Shown one piece after another: positions 16,161-26,200 of a DNA stretch of 40,245 nt. Where the stretch lies: contig JAYZFP010000022.1 in NCBI GenBank assembly GCA_036336715.1, forward strand, positions 1 to 40,245, read 5' to 3'. The notes under the pieces are model-generated. The model worked only from the letters and a program-made list of their open reading frames with translations, was not told the DNA's origin and did no database searches. The position numbers were made by a program, and so were the translations under genes. This DNA comes from JABAAE01 sp036336715 (GTDB taxonomy: Bacteria; Planctomycetota; Planctomycetia; Pirellulales; Pirellulaceae). The stretch's first letter is position 1, and each line of letters begins with the position of its first letter.

Positions 16161-17321
16161 TTACTGTTCTGCCGATTGGGAATCGGTCGTCTTCGCTGTT
16201 TCCTTCTTGAGATCCTTGACCTTGGTGGGGTTGGGATCGCTTGCCGGGCTCTTGATAAAGTCAATCAAGTAACTCAGTTTTTCGTCATCAAAATTGAACT
16301 TGGGCATCTGGTTGGGATAACCTTTGACAACCCGTTTTGTCGAATAGTTGATTGATTCGCGGATGTAATCATCATCTGCCGGAGCGTCCGGGCCTTCTTC
16401 GAACTGTCGCATCACGTTCGAACCCCAGTTGACAGCCTTGAAGTTTGGACCAACCTTTTGCGGACCATCTTCGATGTTGTGGCATCCGACGCATCCGTAG
16501 GCTTTGAAATAGAACTGGCCGTTTTCCCAGCGAGAGTTTTCCTGGGGTTTCCAGTTCGTGAAAGTCGCCAGCTCGTCGAAGGAGCAATCATGCACGTAAA
16601 CAGGAAACGCCCAACTTCCGGTCTTACCGTCCGGGTTGGCTTTCCATTCAGTCCGCATCTGGGAATGGCCTTCCCCGCAATACTCGGAACAGGCAAGGTG
16701 GAATGGCTCGAGGCTGCCCCGACTGCCATCCTTGTTGAGAGTCTCGTCGGGCGTACGTGTCATACGGGGAGTAACCCAGCATTCCGTAAACCGTCCGGGA
16801 ACGCAGTCCATTTTGACGCGAAACTCGCGAATGAAAAATGAATGCAAGGCGTCCTCTGCCTTGATTCGGAAACGAACGGGCACGTCCTTCGCAAGATGCA
16901 GTTCCGTGGTGATGTCACCGTTGGGGTAAATAAACTGCCAGCCGTATTTGAACGCCTTGACGTCAATCGTCCTCTCAACCGCCGCTGCCGCTTCCGGAGG
17001 GGTCCTCATGTCCAAGTAACCGAACGCACCGACTACAAACATGTAGACCAGCAAAAATGATGGCAGGATCGTCCATGCCAACTCGATGCCCATGTGGTGC
17101 GAGGGAGACTTTTCAGGCAAACGGCTGTCCTTTCGTCGGTACTTGTAGACGAAATAGAACATGCAAACGTTGATCACTACAAAAAAGAAGAGACTGATCC
17201 AAAAGATGAATGCGTACATTCCATCGACGTCGGCCGCGAAATTGGAGGCCGGCAGCGGGAAAGAAAACGTACCCTCCCGAGATGTCTCTTGTGCGAATAA
17301 AACCATATCTAAACCACTCAA
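16161..17321 (-). CDS. ctaC: Cytochrome c oxidase subunit II with fused cytochrome c (caa3)
   Basis: 386 residues. Two membrane helices (about 36-60 and 83-103) are followed by a periplasmic cupredoxin domain with the full CuA set H160, C211, E213, C215, H219, M222 (CSEYCGEGHSQM). A cytochrome c domain follows, with CVGCH (C277, C280, H281) and a likely axial Met at 339 (NQMPKF). This is the caa3 arrangement, in which the fused haem takes electrons from its donor and passes them to CuA. A Lys/Thr-rich tail ends the protein. The start abuts the stop of the Sco gene, so translation is probably coupled. Confidence 0.97.
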   Translation of the reverse strand: MSGLDMVLFAQETSREGTFSFPLPASNFAADVDGMYAFIFWISLFFFVVINVCMFYFVYKYRRKDSRLPEKSPSHHMGIELAWTILPSFLLVYMFVVGAFGYLDMRTPPEAAAAVERTIDVKAFKYGWQFIYPNGDITTELHLAKDVPVRFRIKAEDALHSFFIREFRVKMDCVPGRFTECWVTPRMTRTPDETLNKDGSRGSLEPFHLACSEYCGEGHSQMRTEWKANPDGKTGSWAFPVYVHDCSFDELATFTNWKPQENSRWENGQFYFKAYGCVGCHNIEDGPQKVGPNFKAVNWGSNVMRQFEEGPDAPADDDYIRESINYSTKRVVKGYPNQMPKFNFDDEKLSYLIDFIKSPASDPNPTKVKDLKKETAKTTDSQSAEQ

Positions 17322-18260
17322 TCAGACTGTGCTGTCCGTGTTGATTTCACCTTTTTTATTGGGACCTTCCGAAAGGGTCGGTCCGTTCTCCAACTGCTTG
17401 TCGGCAGCCTCTCCATTGTCACCGTCCGAAGCCAAGCCGGAAGCGTTCCGATTGGCCCTCAGCCAAAACGGTATGACGCAAGCTCCCAGGACGACCACCG
17501 TAATTCCGCCCGCCACTCGCATGATGCTCATCAAACTTGCGGAATACTGACCCGGATTCGCAATGAAAAACAGGCAGCTGAAGACAAATGAAGCAATGGA
17601 ATCCTCTGCAACTTTCTCCTGACCGGCGATTTCCGATGACTGCTGTAGATCATCTGCGGCAAACGCGAGTCCATGGATGTAACGACTGATCGTTCCGTTG
17701 GGTGTCAACGCAACGCACAGGGGAGCGTGCGAATAATGATTGGCCGCCGGAACGTACGAATAGACAAAACCTACCGACCGGGCGACCGCATCAATGTCCG
17801 GTTTCTTGCCCACCAGAAAGTGCACTCCCTCTGACCGGGAGTCACGATTCATCAAACGGCAGAAAGACTCCCTGGACTCACGTGTCCTGGACTGGGATTC
17901 ACGCGGGTCGATGCTGATGGAAATGAACTCGAAATCTTCACCAGGAACCATGCCCGCTTCGTCAAACCTTTCCGCCAGCATCTTGAGCTGGTTTTGGCAC
18001 AACTGGGGGCAATTGGCATAGTTGAGCGAAAGAAAAACCGGCCGGTCCTCGTAAAAGAATTCTTTCAGGGCGTACCAGTTGCCGTCAAGATCCATGAACC
18101 GCGCGTTCAGAGAAACCGGCGAACCCACCTTTTCGATGACAGTGGTTTCTTCTCTCGCTTTTTGCAACTCCACGAAAGACTGTCCAACGAGCGAACCCGA
18201 CTGCATGACAATGGCTGCCAGCAAAATCGGGATTCCTGTTTTTATCGCCGTTGGTTTCAT
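17322..18260 (-). CDS. Sco1/SenC-type copper chaperone, C-terminally anchored
   Basis: 312 residues. A signal sequence (about 1-27) is followed by a thioredoxin-like Sco domain with the copper-binding CPQLC motif (C84, C88) and a His near 178 (ANHYSHAPL). The Sco domain should load copper into CuA of the adjacent subunit II, whose gene starts directly at its stop codon. Unlike many Sco proteins it has a C-terminal hydrophobic segment (about 224-267), giving a membrane anchor after the domain. A polar, Glu/Asn-rich tail follows. Sco proteins with such a tail are seen in ACIII/oxidase loci, as far as I recall. Confidence 0.9.
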   Translation of the reverse strand: MKPTAIKTGIPILLAAIVMQSGSLVGQSFVELQKAREETTVIEKVGSPVSLNARFMDLDGNWYALKEFFYEDRPVFLSLNYANCPQLCQNQLKMLAERFDEAGMVPGEDFEFISISIDPRESQSRTRESRESFCRLMNRDSRSEGVHFLVGKKPDIDAVARSVGFVYSYVPAANHYSHAPLCVALTPNGTISRYIHGLAFAADDLQQSSEIAGQEKVAEDSIASFVFSCLFFIANPGQYSASLMSIMRVAGGITVVVLGACVIPFWLRANRNASGLASDGDNGEAADKQLENGPTLSEGPNKKGEINTDSTV

Positions 18261-18370
18261 GGACGCTGGTTTCTCTTTTTACTTGTCAGTCTTGATTCTT
18301 GTGTTTTTTAATCGCCATCAACTCGGATCAGGGCAACGGCCGACCGCTGGCCACTTCACCCGGTCACCTG

Positions 18371-18859
18371 TTATTTCTTAGCATCCGCCTTGTCGGCCGG
18401 CGATGCTTCCGGACCGGGCGGCTCGGGTCGTTTTTCGGTCTTGGCCGGGGCTTCCTTTGCAGCTGGTGCTTCACCTTTTGCGTCCACTGACTGACCCGCG
18501 GGGGGAGATTGATGATTCTCCTGATCTGCCTCGAGAAGCTTCTTGGCTGCTACATCAACTGAAACAAAAATCTTTCCATCCCCCGCGTCAAAGAATCCGT
18601 CGCGGATCTCCCGCTGCTCACGGATCGTTTCCTCTTGGGGCGTCAGAATTCGGCTATTCCAGTCCTTGTGAACCATGTTGTACTCCCACTGGTAGTACAG
18701 ACCCTGCACGAAGCAGATGGACACAAACGTCAGGACAGCCGACAACAGTCCCAGCAACGTAACAACCGGAATGTTGACGTCGTCATAACGGGGTTTCGGG
18801 TGCTCAGCATGAGCTGCATCGCCCGATTCGTTTTCAGTGTTCGCGTTTTGCTCACTCAT
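18371..18859 (-). CDS. Small single-helix membrane protein of the ACIII locus, unknown role
   Basis: The ATG at 18859 (MSEQNANTE...) gives 162 residues; a GTG at 18868, overlapping the actF stop as GTGA, is an alternative start. The protein has a polar N-terminus, one transmembrane helix (about 33-55, VTLLGLLSAVLTFVSICFV) and then a conserved-looking segment (YYQWEYNMVHKDWNSRILTPQEE). A long Pro/Ala/Lys/Glu-rich tail that is probably disordered ends it. It lies between actF and the Sco gene, so it may be an accessory of ACIII or of the ACIII-oxidase contact. I do not recognise a named family. Confidence 0.8.
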   Translation of the reverse strand: MSEQNANTENESGDAAHAEHPKPRYDDVNIPVVTLLGLLSAVLTFVSICFVQGLYYQWEYNMVHKDWNSRILTPQEETIREQREIRDGFFDAGDGKIFVSVDVAAKKLLEADQENHQSPPAGQSVDAKGEAPAAKEAPAKTEKRPEPPGPEASPADKADAKK

Positions 18860-18864
18860 TTCGA

Positions 18865-20175
18865 TCACAGATTCTTAAAGTTCAATGATTCAACCAGACG
18901 TGGATCCTTGACAGGGATCAATGCCTTCCCGGATGCCATGAAAAAGACCATCCCCATGTACAATCCCAACATCCCGATCGCCAACAGGGCATCACACAAC
19001 AGGGCCGGTGGACTACCGGGAACCCCATTGGAAGTCGCCGTCAAATGACCGGTCGGATCCGCCAGGAACTGGGGCATCACCAGCCAGTAATGATCCAGCC
19101 AATGGAAAGCCAGGAGGATAAAGGCCCACACGAACATGTATTTCCTGTTTCGCCTCAGATGGCGAGCCATGATTCCGACAAAAGGGATCAGCAAGTGTCC
19201 GAAAATCAGCAGCACCGAAAGAAATGCCCACTTGCTCCAATCCGCGCGGTAAACATACCAGAACGTCTCTTCCGGAATGTTGGCATACCAGATCAGCATG
19301 AACTGGCTAAAGGCGATATAACCCCAGAAAAAGACAAAGGCGAATGAAAGCTTGGCCAGATCGTGGTAGTGGTCGTCTGTAATTTCATCCGTCAAAATGC
19401 CATTTTTCTGAAGCAGGTTGCAGAAAATGATCAGAGTGGCAAAAGCACCCATCACCCCACCCGCGAAGAAATAAACGGGAAACATCGTACTGAACCAGCG
19501 GGGAGCCAGCGACATTTCCAGATCAAAGGAAGCGAACACCACAGTGAACGCGAAAAAGATCATGAAGGGTGCAGACATTCGCTGCATGCCGGCTGAAATC
19601 TGCCGGTCTCCTGAGTCATCCTGCTTGACCGATCGCATGAAAAAGTAAAAAGCGATCAGCCCCCATACACTGAAGTAGATGAGAATCCGCAGACCAAACC
19701 ACCCTGAATGAAGGTAATTCTGCTTCATGTCGAACATGGTCTCGCTGTTGTTCGCCAGAAACGTTGGATTGTTCCAGATGTAAATCAGCGATCCCCACTC
19801 CCCACGGCCGGAAAAAACCGTGATCAGGAAAATCGGCGCGAACAGGATCAACATGGGAAAAATGACACTCGCCAGGATTTCCGCCAGGCGGCGAACGACG
19901 ACGCCCCAACCCGCACGCGTCAGGTTCAGGATCAGCACAACGAACAATGCCCCTACCGAAATGGAAAGACAAAAACAGAACGAGGTGTGATAGGAGAACA
20001 GGAAACGCTTGAACCAGCTGTGGGAGTTGTCGTAATCGCCCATCGCGTAAAAGCCGACCAGGGCAATCAGGACTCCAGCCGCGCCCACCACAAAGGAGAC
20101 GAGACTGAGCTTCAAGGAACTGTCGCCAAGCGATATCCGTTCTGAAGTAATCGACGTTTTTCGTTCTGAATGCAT
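18865..20175 (-). CDS. actF: Alternative complex III subunit ActF
   Basis: 436 residues, about ten transmembrane helices, of the NrfD-like/ActF family. Typical segments are WFKRFLFSYHTSFCFCLSIS, SGWFGLRILIYFSVWGLIAF, WGYIAFSQFMLIWYANIPEE and FILLAFHWLDHYWLVMPQF. ActF is one of the two polytopic subunits of quinol:cytochrome c oxidoreductase ACIII and is thought to contribute to proton translocation. The gene starts 42 bp after actDE and has all family landmarks; nothing is missing. Confidence 0.95.
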   Translation of the reverse strand: MHSERKTSITSERISLGDSSLKLSLVSFVVGAAGVLIALVGFYAMGDYDNSHSWFKRFLFSYHTSFCFCLSISVGALFVVLILNLTRAGWGVVVRRLAEILASVIFPMLILFAPIFLITVFSGRGEWGSLIYIWNNPTFLANNSETMFDMKQNYLHSGWFGLRILIYFSVWGLIAFYFFMRSVKQDDSGDRQISAGMQRMSAPFMIFFAFTVVFASFDLEMSLAPRWFSTMFPVYFFAGGVMGAFATLIIFCNLLQKNGILTDEITDDHYHDLAKLSFAFVFFWGYIAFSQFMLIWYANIPEETFWYVYRADWSKWAFLSVLLIFGHLLIPFVGIMARHLRRNRKYMFVWAFILLAFHWLDHYWLVMPQFLADPTGHLTATSNGVPGSPPALLCDALLAIGMLGLYMGMVFFMASGKALIPVKDPRLVESLNFKNL

Positions 20176-20217
20176 TGTTGTTGTTTCTTGCGGTTATCGA
20201 AACCAATTCGACCGGAG

Positions 20218-21768
20218 TTACTCCGGTTTGCTGTCATCTTCTTTTTTGTCGTCTTCTTTGCCTGCGTCGGACCCGGCCGCCGCTTCGTCCTGGAGAGGAT
20301 TCACCTGATCCCATGCAACCACCCGGGCGTCCTCGGGTACGTCACTTTTTTCGCCGTCCCGCGTCGCCTGCAGCGCCCTGACAAAGAAAATAATTGCCCA
20401 GCGGTCTTCGGCGGTGATCTGGGATCGATAGGGACCCATTCCACCGCGTCCATTGCTGATCGTGTCGAAAATCCTTCCGACCGGCTGCTTGATAACTTGT
20501 GGATCATGCAGTGACTTGGCCGCGATCCATTCAGCTTTTTGCTGCAGGTTCAAAGCGAGCGCCCGCTTGGAAACCAACCCGTCACCGTAACCGGCGTAGC
20601 CGTGGCAAACCGAGCAATAAACGTCAAACTGCCTTTTCCCGCGGGCGTACAAAGCAAGCCCAGCTTCTTCTGTTTCAAGTTTCTTCCGTATCTGTTCGGG
20701 GTAGTCGACCAGCCAGTCCAGCTCCGGGTCAACCTTTGCCGAGTCATCAGCCGCCGGCTTGGATTCATCAGCCGCCGCATCGTCCTGTCGACGCGATACC
20801 AGCAAGGGCCTGCCGGCCTCGACAGTTTTCTCCACGGTTCGTTCGGCCATTGCCGAGCGTGTGGGTGTTCCCTTTTTAACGCCATCATGAAACTCCACGT
20901 CGGTGACAAGCCCCAATTCTCCACGAGCGATTGTTCCGACCGGATCAATTCGCATGGCCCGATCGTCTGCGAACAGGGTCCCGTCGCCCATGGCGGGAGA
21001 AGCGTCCTGGGATTCGGACCGATGCTGGCGATCCATGTCAGGATTAACGTGCATCCGTGGCAGCGGATTCTTGGTGAACTGGGCCCGGAAAATCACCACC
21101 GGGGGCACCAGAAGGAGGCTGGCCACGATCAATCCAACCAGCTTGAAATAACCTGGAACCTGCAATTCCTCTTCAGGTGCGGAAATGGGATCCACCGCTT
21201 CGGCACCCCACTCCATCAGCTCATCACGCGTTCCGCTCTGGCTGAAGGAGCCATCTTCTTTTTCGATGTAGAGAAAAAATCCGTCGGAAGTCGAGCGTCT
21301 GAATTCGGGATTCCGGAACAGCGGATTGGAGAGTTTCGGCAAACCGTTAAGCGCCCACATGCCAAAGAAGGCGGTAAAAGCACTCAGGAGGACAATCACT
21401 TCAAAGGTGACCGGGATGTTGGCAGGCAGACTGAACATCGCCTTGCCACTGATCAGAAAATCATAACCGGGAAAAACACAGTCGTGATGAAAGGTGTTGG
21501 TGTACCACTGCAGGAACAATCCAAGGCCGCAAGCCGTCATTCCGACGCAAAAGACCAATACCGGAAGCTTGGTCCGCTGAATCCCGATGGCATCGTCGAT
21601 GCCGTGCACCGGGAACGGACTGAAGGCATCCATTTTCGTGTAACCGGCTCTTCGAGCCTGGTCACAACCTTCCACCAACGCGTCCGGATCCTCAAAACGG
21701 GCCAGCAATCCGAGAAACTCTTCTTCCGGTTCACCAGTTGTTTCGTTTGTTTCGTTTGTTTCAGCCAT
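20218..21768 (-). CDS. Fused ActD-ActE: DUF3341 membrane subunit plus cytochrome c
   Basis: I take the ATG at 21768 (MAETNETNE); a GTG four codons upstream is the alternative. The product is 516 residues. The N-terminal part (about 17-145) is ActD, with a cytoplasmic domain (LLARFEDPDALV; MDAFSPFPVHG) and two helices (about 69-88 and 119-142). A soluble stretch follows, then a third helix (about 206-228), a long charged linker, and a monohaem cytochrome c domain with CSVCH (C385, C388, H389) and GMGPYRSQITAEDRWAI. The domain matches ActE. In ACIII complexes of Rhodothermus and Flavobacterium, ActD and ActE are separate proteins. The third helix would place the haem domain in the periplasm. 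A Glu/Asp/Lys-rich tail ends it. Confidence 0.92.
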   Translation of the reverse strand: MAETNETNETTGEPEEEFLGLLARFEDPDALVEGCDQARRAGYTKMDAFSPFPVHGIDDAIGIQRTKLPVLVFCVGMTACGLGLFLQWYTNTFHHDCVFPGYDFLISGKAMFSLPANIPVTFEVIVLLSAFTAFFGMWALNGLPKLSNPLFRNPEFRRSTSDGFFLYIEKEDGSFSQSGTRDELMEWGAEAVDPISAPEEELQVPGYFKLVGLIVASLLLVPPVVIFRAQFTKNPLPRMHVNPDMDRQHRSESQDASPAMGDGTLFADDRAMRIDPVGTIARGELGLVTDVEFHDGVKKGTPTRSAMAERTVEKTVEAGRPLLVSRRQDDAAADESKPAADDSAKVDPELDWLVDYPEQIRKKLETEEAGLALYARGKRQFDVYCSVCHGYAGYGDGLVSKRALALNLQQKAEWIAAKSLHDPQVIKQPVGRIFDTISNGRGGMGPYRSQITAEDRWAIIFFVRALQATRDGEKSDVPEDARVVAWDQVNPLQDEAAAGSDAGKEDDKKEDDSKPE

Positions 21769-21785
21769 TGTATGTTGCACTCAGA

Positions 21786-23198
21786 CTAGTGAGCTTCTGC
21801 TCCCTCCAGTTCATGATCATCGTGAGGCATGACACCTTTGACCTCCGAGATTGCCACCATCGGCAGGAAGCGACAGAACAGTGTGAAAAGCGTAAAGAAC
21901 AATCCAAAGCTGCCGACCAGCATCATGATATCGACCGGAGTTGGAGTGAAGTAGGCCCAGCTGGACGGAAGAAAATCGCGACTCAGGGAGGTAATCGTGA
22001 TCACGAATCTTTCGAACCACATCCCGATATTCACAAAGATGCAGATGGCAACCATGATCCACGGATTGGTTCGACACTTCTTGAACCAGAACAACTGGGG
22101 GACCAGAACGTTACAACTGACCATCGTCCAGTAGGCCCAGTAGTACGGACCGAACGCCCGGTTGATGAAGGCAAACTGCTCATAGGGGTTGCCGCCATAC
22201 CAGGCAATGAAAAACTCGATGCCGTAGGCACACCCCACCATCAAGCCGGTAGCCATGATGATCTTGTTCATATTCTCGAGGTGCCGGTCGGTGATCAGGT
22301 TTTTCAACCCAAACAGCTCACGGGCGGGCACCATCAGCGTGACCACCATCGCAAAACCCGAGAAAATGGCACCAGCAACAAAGTACGGTGGAAAAATGGT
22401 CGTGTGCCATCCCGGAACCTGGGAAACCGCAAAGTCAAAACTCACGATCGTGTGAACACTCAAAACCAGCGGAGTCGCCAGGGCAGCCAATATGACATAA
22501 GCCATTTCATAGCGATGCCAATGCCTCGCCGAGCCCGTCCAACCAAGCGAGAGAACGCTGTAGGCAATTTTCTGAATCTTGTTTTTCGCACGGTCACGGA
22601 AAGTGGCAATATCCGGAACCATCCCCATGTACCAGAAAAGAAGCGAAACCGTGGCATAGGTCGAAACCGCAAACACGTCCCAGAGCAACGGACTACGGAA
22701 ATTTGGCCACATGGCCAGGTGTTCGGTCGGAATCGGGAACAGCCAGTAAAACGACCAGACCCTTCCGATATGAACCCCGGGGAACAGCCCCGCACAAACA
22801 ACCGCAAAAATGGTCATTGCCTCAGCCGCTCGGTTGATACTCGTTCGCCAGTTCTGCCGCAGCAAAAACAGGATCGCCGAAATCAGCGTTCCGGCGTGAC
22901 CGATACCAACCCAGAATACAAAGTTGACAATTGGCCAACCCCAGAAAACGGGGTTATTGTTTCCCCATACTCCGACGCCGGTCATGATCAGGTGCCCGAC
23001 GCACCCAAACAGCATGCCCATCAGAAGGGCCGAAATACCGAGGACAACAAACCACGCCTTGGGGGGAGCCGCACCGTACGCCACATCGGAGACGGTATCG
23101 GTTACACCCTTGTAATCCAGCCCGCCCAGAACCAGCGGGGCTCGGGTGGAGGGATCCTCGATCGTGTTGTCGTTGAGTTGATCAACTGTAACGGACAT
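21786..23198 (-). CDS. actC: Alternative complex III subunit ActC
   Basis: 470 residues, about ten helices, NrfD/PsrC family. Typical stretches are WPIVNFVFWVGIGHAGTLIS, LLRQNWRTSINRAAEAMT, FPGVHIGRVWSFYWLFP and NIGMWFERFVITITSLSRDF. ActC is the polytopic subunit that holds the quinol-binding site near ActB. The gene follows actB by 24 bp, with an AAGAAG site in front of the ATG. The tail is short, with some His/Asp. Confidence 0.96.
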   Translation of the reverse strand: MSVTVDQLNDNTIEDPSTRAPLVLGGLDYKGVTDTVSDVAYGAAPPKAWFVVLGISALLMGMLFGCVGHLIMTGVGVWGNNNPVFWGWPIVNFVFWVGIGHAGTLISAILFLLRQNWRTSINRAAEAMTIFAVVCAGLFPGVHIGRVWSFYWLFPIPTEHLAMWPNFRSPLLWDVFAVSTYATVSLLFWYMGMVPDIATFRDRAKNKIQKIAYSVLSLGWTGSARHWHRYEMAYVILAALATPLVLSVHTIVSFDFAVSQVPGWHTTIFPPYFVAGAIFSGFAMVVTLMVPARELFGLKNLITDRHLENMNKIIMATGLMVGCAYGIEFFIAWYGGNPYEQFAFINRAFGPYYWAYWTMVSCNVLVPQLFWFKKCRTNPWIMVAICIFVNIGMWFERFVITITSLSRDFLPSSWAYFTPTPVDIMMLVGSFGLFFTLFTLFCRFLPMVAISEVKGVMPHDDHELEGAEAH

Positions 23199-23222
23199 TT
23201 GCTTCTTTCAGGCAGCCTTGAG

Positions 23223-26200
23223 TTACGCTTTGCTTACTTCCTTTTTTGCTTCCTCTTCATGATCCTGCTTTTTGGCAGGCTGAGCATGATGGGGAGCTTC
23301 GAATACCTTGCCATACGAGGACTCGGCCTTTTCACCATCCTTCAGCACAAAGACAGGCCAGTCCTTGTTGGGATTGGTCACCTTTGCAAGGTAGCGGGTT
23401 CGCTGGCCGATGTTCAGTTCTTCCAGCATGATGTAGGACCGGACATCGCCGGAGGCTTTGGCCACCCGGGCATCAGGGTCCGCCAAGTTTCCAAACTGAA
23501 TCGCTTCTGTCGGACAACAATCCTGGCAAGCGGTGGTGATCTCGTTACTGCCAAGCTCCCGCCCAGCCGCCTTGGCACCGATCTTGCCATTCTGGATCCT
23601 CTGCACGCAGTAGGTGCACTTTTCCATGACACCGCGACTTCGGATCGTGACTTCCGGATTGTTCGCCAATCCCTTCAGACCGAGATCGTCTTGCGAAAGC
23701 TTGTCAGCCCAGGGGTACTTCACGAATGTCGTAGCATCAGAGTAATTCAGGTAGTTGAATCGACGAACCTTGTAGGGACAGTTGTTGCCGCAGTAACGGG
23801 TTCCGATACAGCGGTTGTAAACCATGTCATTCAGCCCCTCATTGCTGTGTACCGTTGCAGCCACCGGACAAACCTGCTCGCAGGGAGCGTTCTCGCAATG
23901 ATGGCACGTAACGGGTTGGGTTCTGACCCTGGGCTCGGGATCATCCAGAATTCGCCCGGAATTCGCGTAAGTCGAGTTCGCCGAGAGATACCGGTCGATT
24001 CGCATCCAGTGCAACTCCCTCCCGCGAGCGACTTCATCCTTTCCAACCACGGCAATGTTATTTTCGGCCTGGCAGGCAACAACGCAGGCACTGCAACCGG
24101 TACACCGTGTCAGGTCAATGGTCATCCCCCATTTGTAATCCTCACTGTATTTCCATGAGCGGGGGATGGGATCAATGTTGTCGAAATGAAGATGCTTGTA
24201 ACCGGGCCAATGATGATGCTCATCATGACCGTGCTCATCATGACCGTGCTCATCATGACCGTGTTCATCATGACCGTGTTCATCATGGCCGTGTTCATCA
24301 TGGCCATTTTCGTCATGGCCTTTTTCGTCATGACCGCTGAACAGATGATGATCTTCGGCGAAGTGCTCGAAATGATCAAAGGTCCCTTCAAAGATCAACT
24401 GGTTGTAACGATCACCGATTGCTTTTTTACCGGTGACATCGATCACGTGGTGATCCTGTGTCGATGAAAGGCGATGCCTCGACCCTGTTCCATCCGGTTT
24501 TGCATCCTCAACGATATTCCAGCCTGCAGAGTTACGCAGTGGCCCTACATCGACGCCCACCGGGTCAATTTTCTTTTCGATGGAACCGCCGATATACCCC
24601 ACTTTTTTCCGGCCATAACCAATGGCAATGGAAATTGAATTGTCAGCCTGACCAGGTTGAATAAAGACCGGAGCTTCGATGGTCCGACCACCAACCTCTA
24701 TTTTCACCTTTTCGTTCTGTTTGGCGCCGATGGCCTTGGCAGTTTTGGGATTCATCACTGCAGGGTTATCCCACGTCACCTTGGTTACCGAATCGGGAAC
24801 CTCCTGCATCCAGCCATTGTTGGCCAGTCGACCGTCGTACAGGTTACCCGTTCGAAAAACCACCTCAATTCGGTCGTCCTCTGCACCCCAGGCCATGGAA
24901 GGCTTTGCAGGCTCCTTGGCTCCCTGAAGCTTGACAGGCTTGGCGGCCGAACCGCTGACAAACCCATCATGAACCAGTTGACTCCAGGCCGAATCATCAA
25001 GGCTCGCGAAAGCCGATCGGACCAACTCGCTGCCCTCGCCCGTACCACCGAGCAAAAGGGAAAGCAACTCCGCTGTCGACTTGGCATCAAAAAGAGGGGC
25101 GATCATTGGCTGCCCCAAGCAATGCGAACCATCGTAGGCCACCGAATCAGACCAGACCTCCATCGGATGAGCCTGGTTCAGATGCCAATCGCAGCGATCG
25201 GTTGTCTCATTACGCGACATGGAGAAATGAACTTTGTGAGCAACACCCTCGATCGCCGATTCGAACCCGAGATCCGCCGGTGCGTCATAAACGGGATTCC
25301 CACCAATAATCAGCAAGGCCTTTGCCCCGGCACGAATTGCCTCGACCGCCTGACCAATCGACTGCAAACTCGAAGACGACTCCTCGATTTCGGTGTATTC
25401 AACCAGCGTGCTGCCGATTGCCTCATTGATAAATGCGACCAACTGATGGACAGCGGCGGGCTGACTGGCACCCGCCAGCACGACACAGCGCCCATGCGAA
25501 TTCCCCGTGCCACTGATGCCGAACATCAACTCATTGGCAAGGATGGCCATACGCTTTTCTGCTGCAGACCCGCTAACCTCCACGGGCTTTCCTGCCTTAT
25601 TGGCCGCGACGACCTTTTCCTTGAGACTGGATGCAAAAGCTGCAATGTGTGAACTTTTTACCGGCCACCGGTGATCTGCGTTTGCGCCGGTCACAGTGAA
25701 CTGGCTTTCGACCGAATAAAGTCGACTGATCTGGCGATGCTCCTCAACCGCATCGTCCGGAACGCGACTCTTTGACCAACCGCGTGCAATCTTCAAGGCA
25801 TCGGGATGATCGACTAACGGGTCCGCATCCAGGCAAACCACCACCTCAGCCTTGGAGAGGTCGTAGTGGGGTCGAAGAGACTTGCCAAAGGCAGCCTTCA
25901 GCCCGGCAACTTCATTGTCCGAGTTGATCGGAGCGTACTCGAACCACTGGGCTGCCGGCATGCTGGACAACATCTTCTTTTTCAGCCCGGAAACCGTCCG
26001 TGAGGTTGTCGGTTCAGCCAGAACCACCACACCCGCTCCGTCTCCCTGGAATCCGAGACTCGCGGCCGCAGCGGCGAAATCATCCCAGGATCTTTCCACG
26101 TAATCCCGATCCACTTTCTCGAGGCAACCGCGGCTTCGGTCGGGATCGTAAAGATCCAGCACGCAGGCCTGGGTGATGGCGTCAGACGCTCCCAACCGGG

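Noticed and set aside
21738..24158. An 806-codon open frame on the plus strand antisense to actC and actB
   Set aside because: It is the shadow of two well-identified genes on the other strand; its translation has no domain and is rich in Arg, Gln and His as expected for an antisense frame.
24220..24335. Possible CRISPR or non-coding minisatellite
   Set aside because: The units are adjoining with no spacers, keep a 15-bp period and lie in frame within actB.
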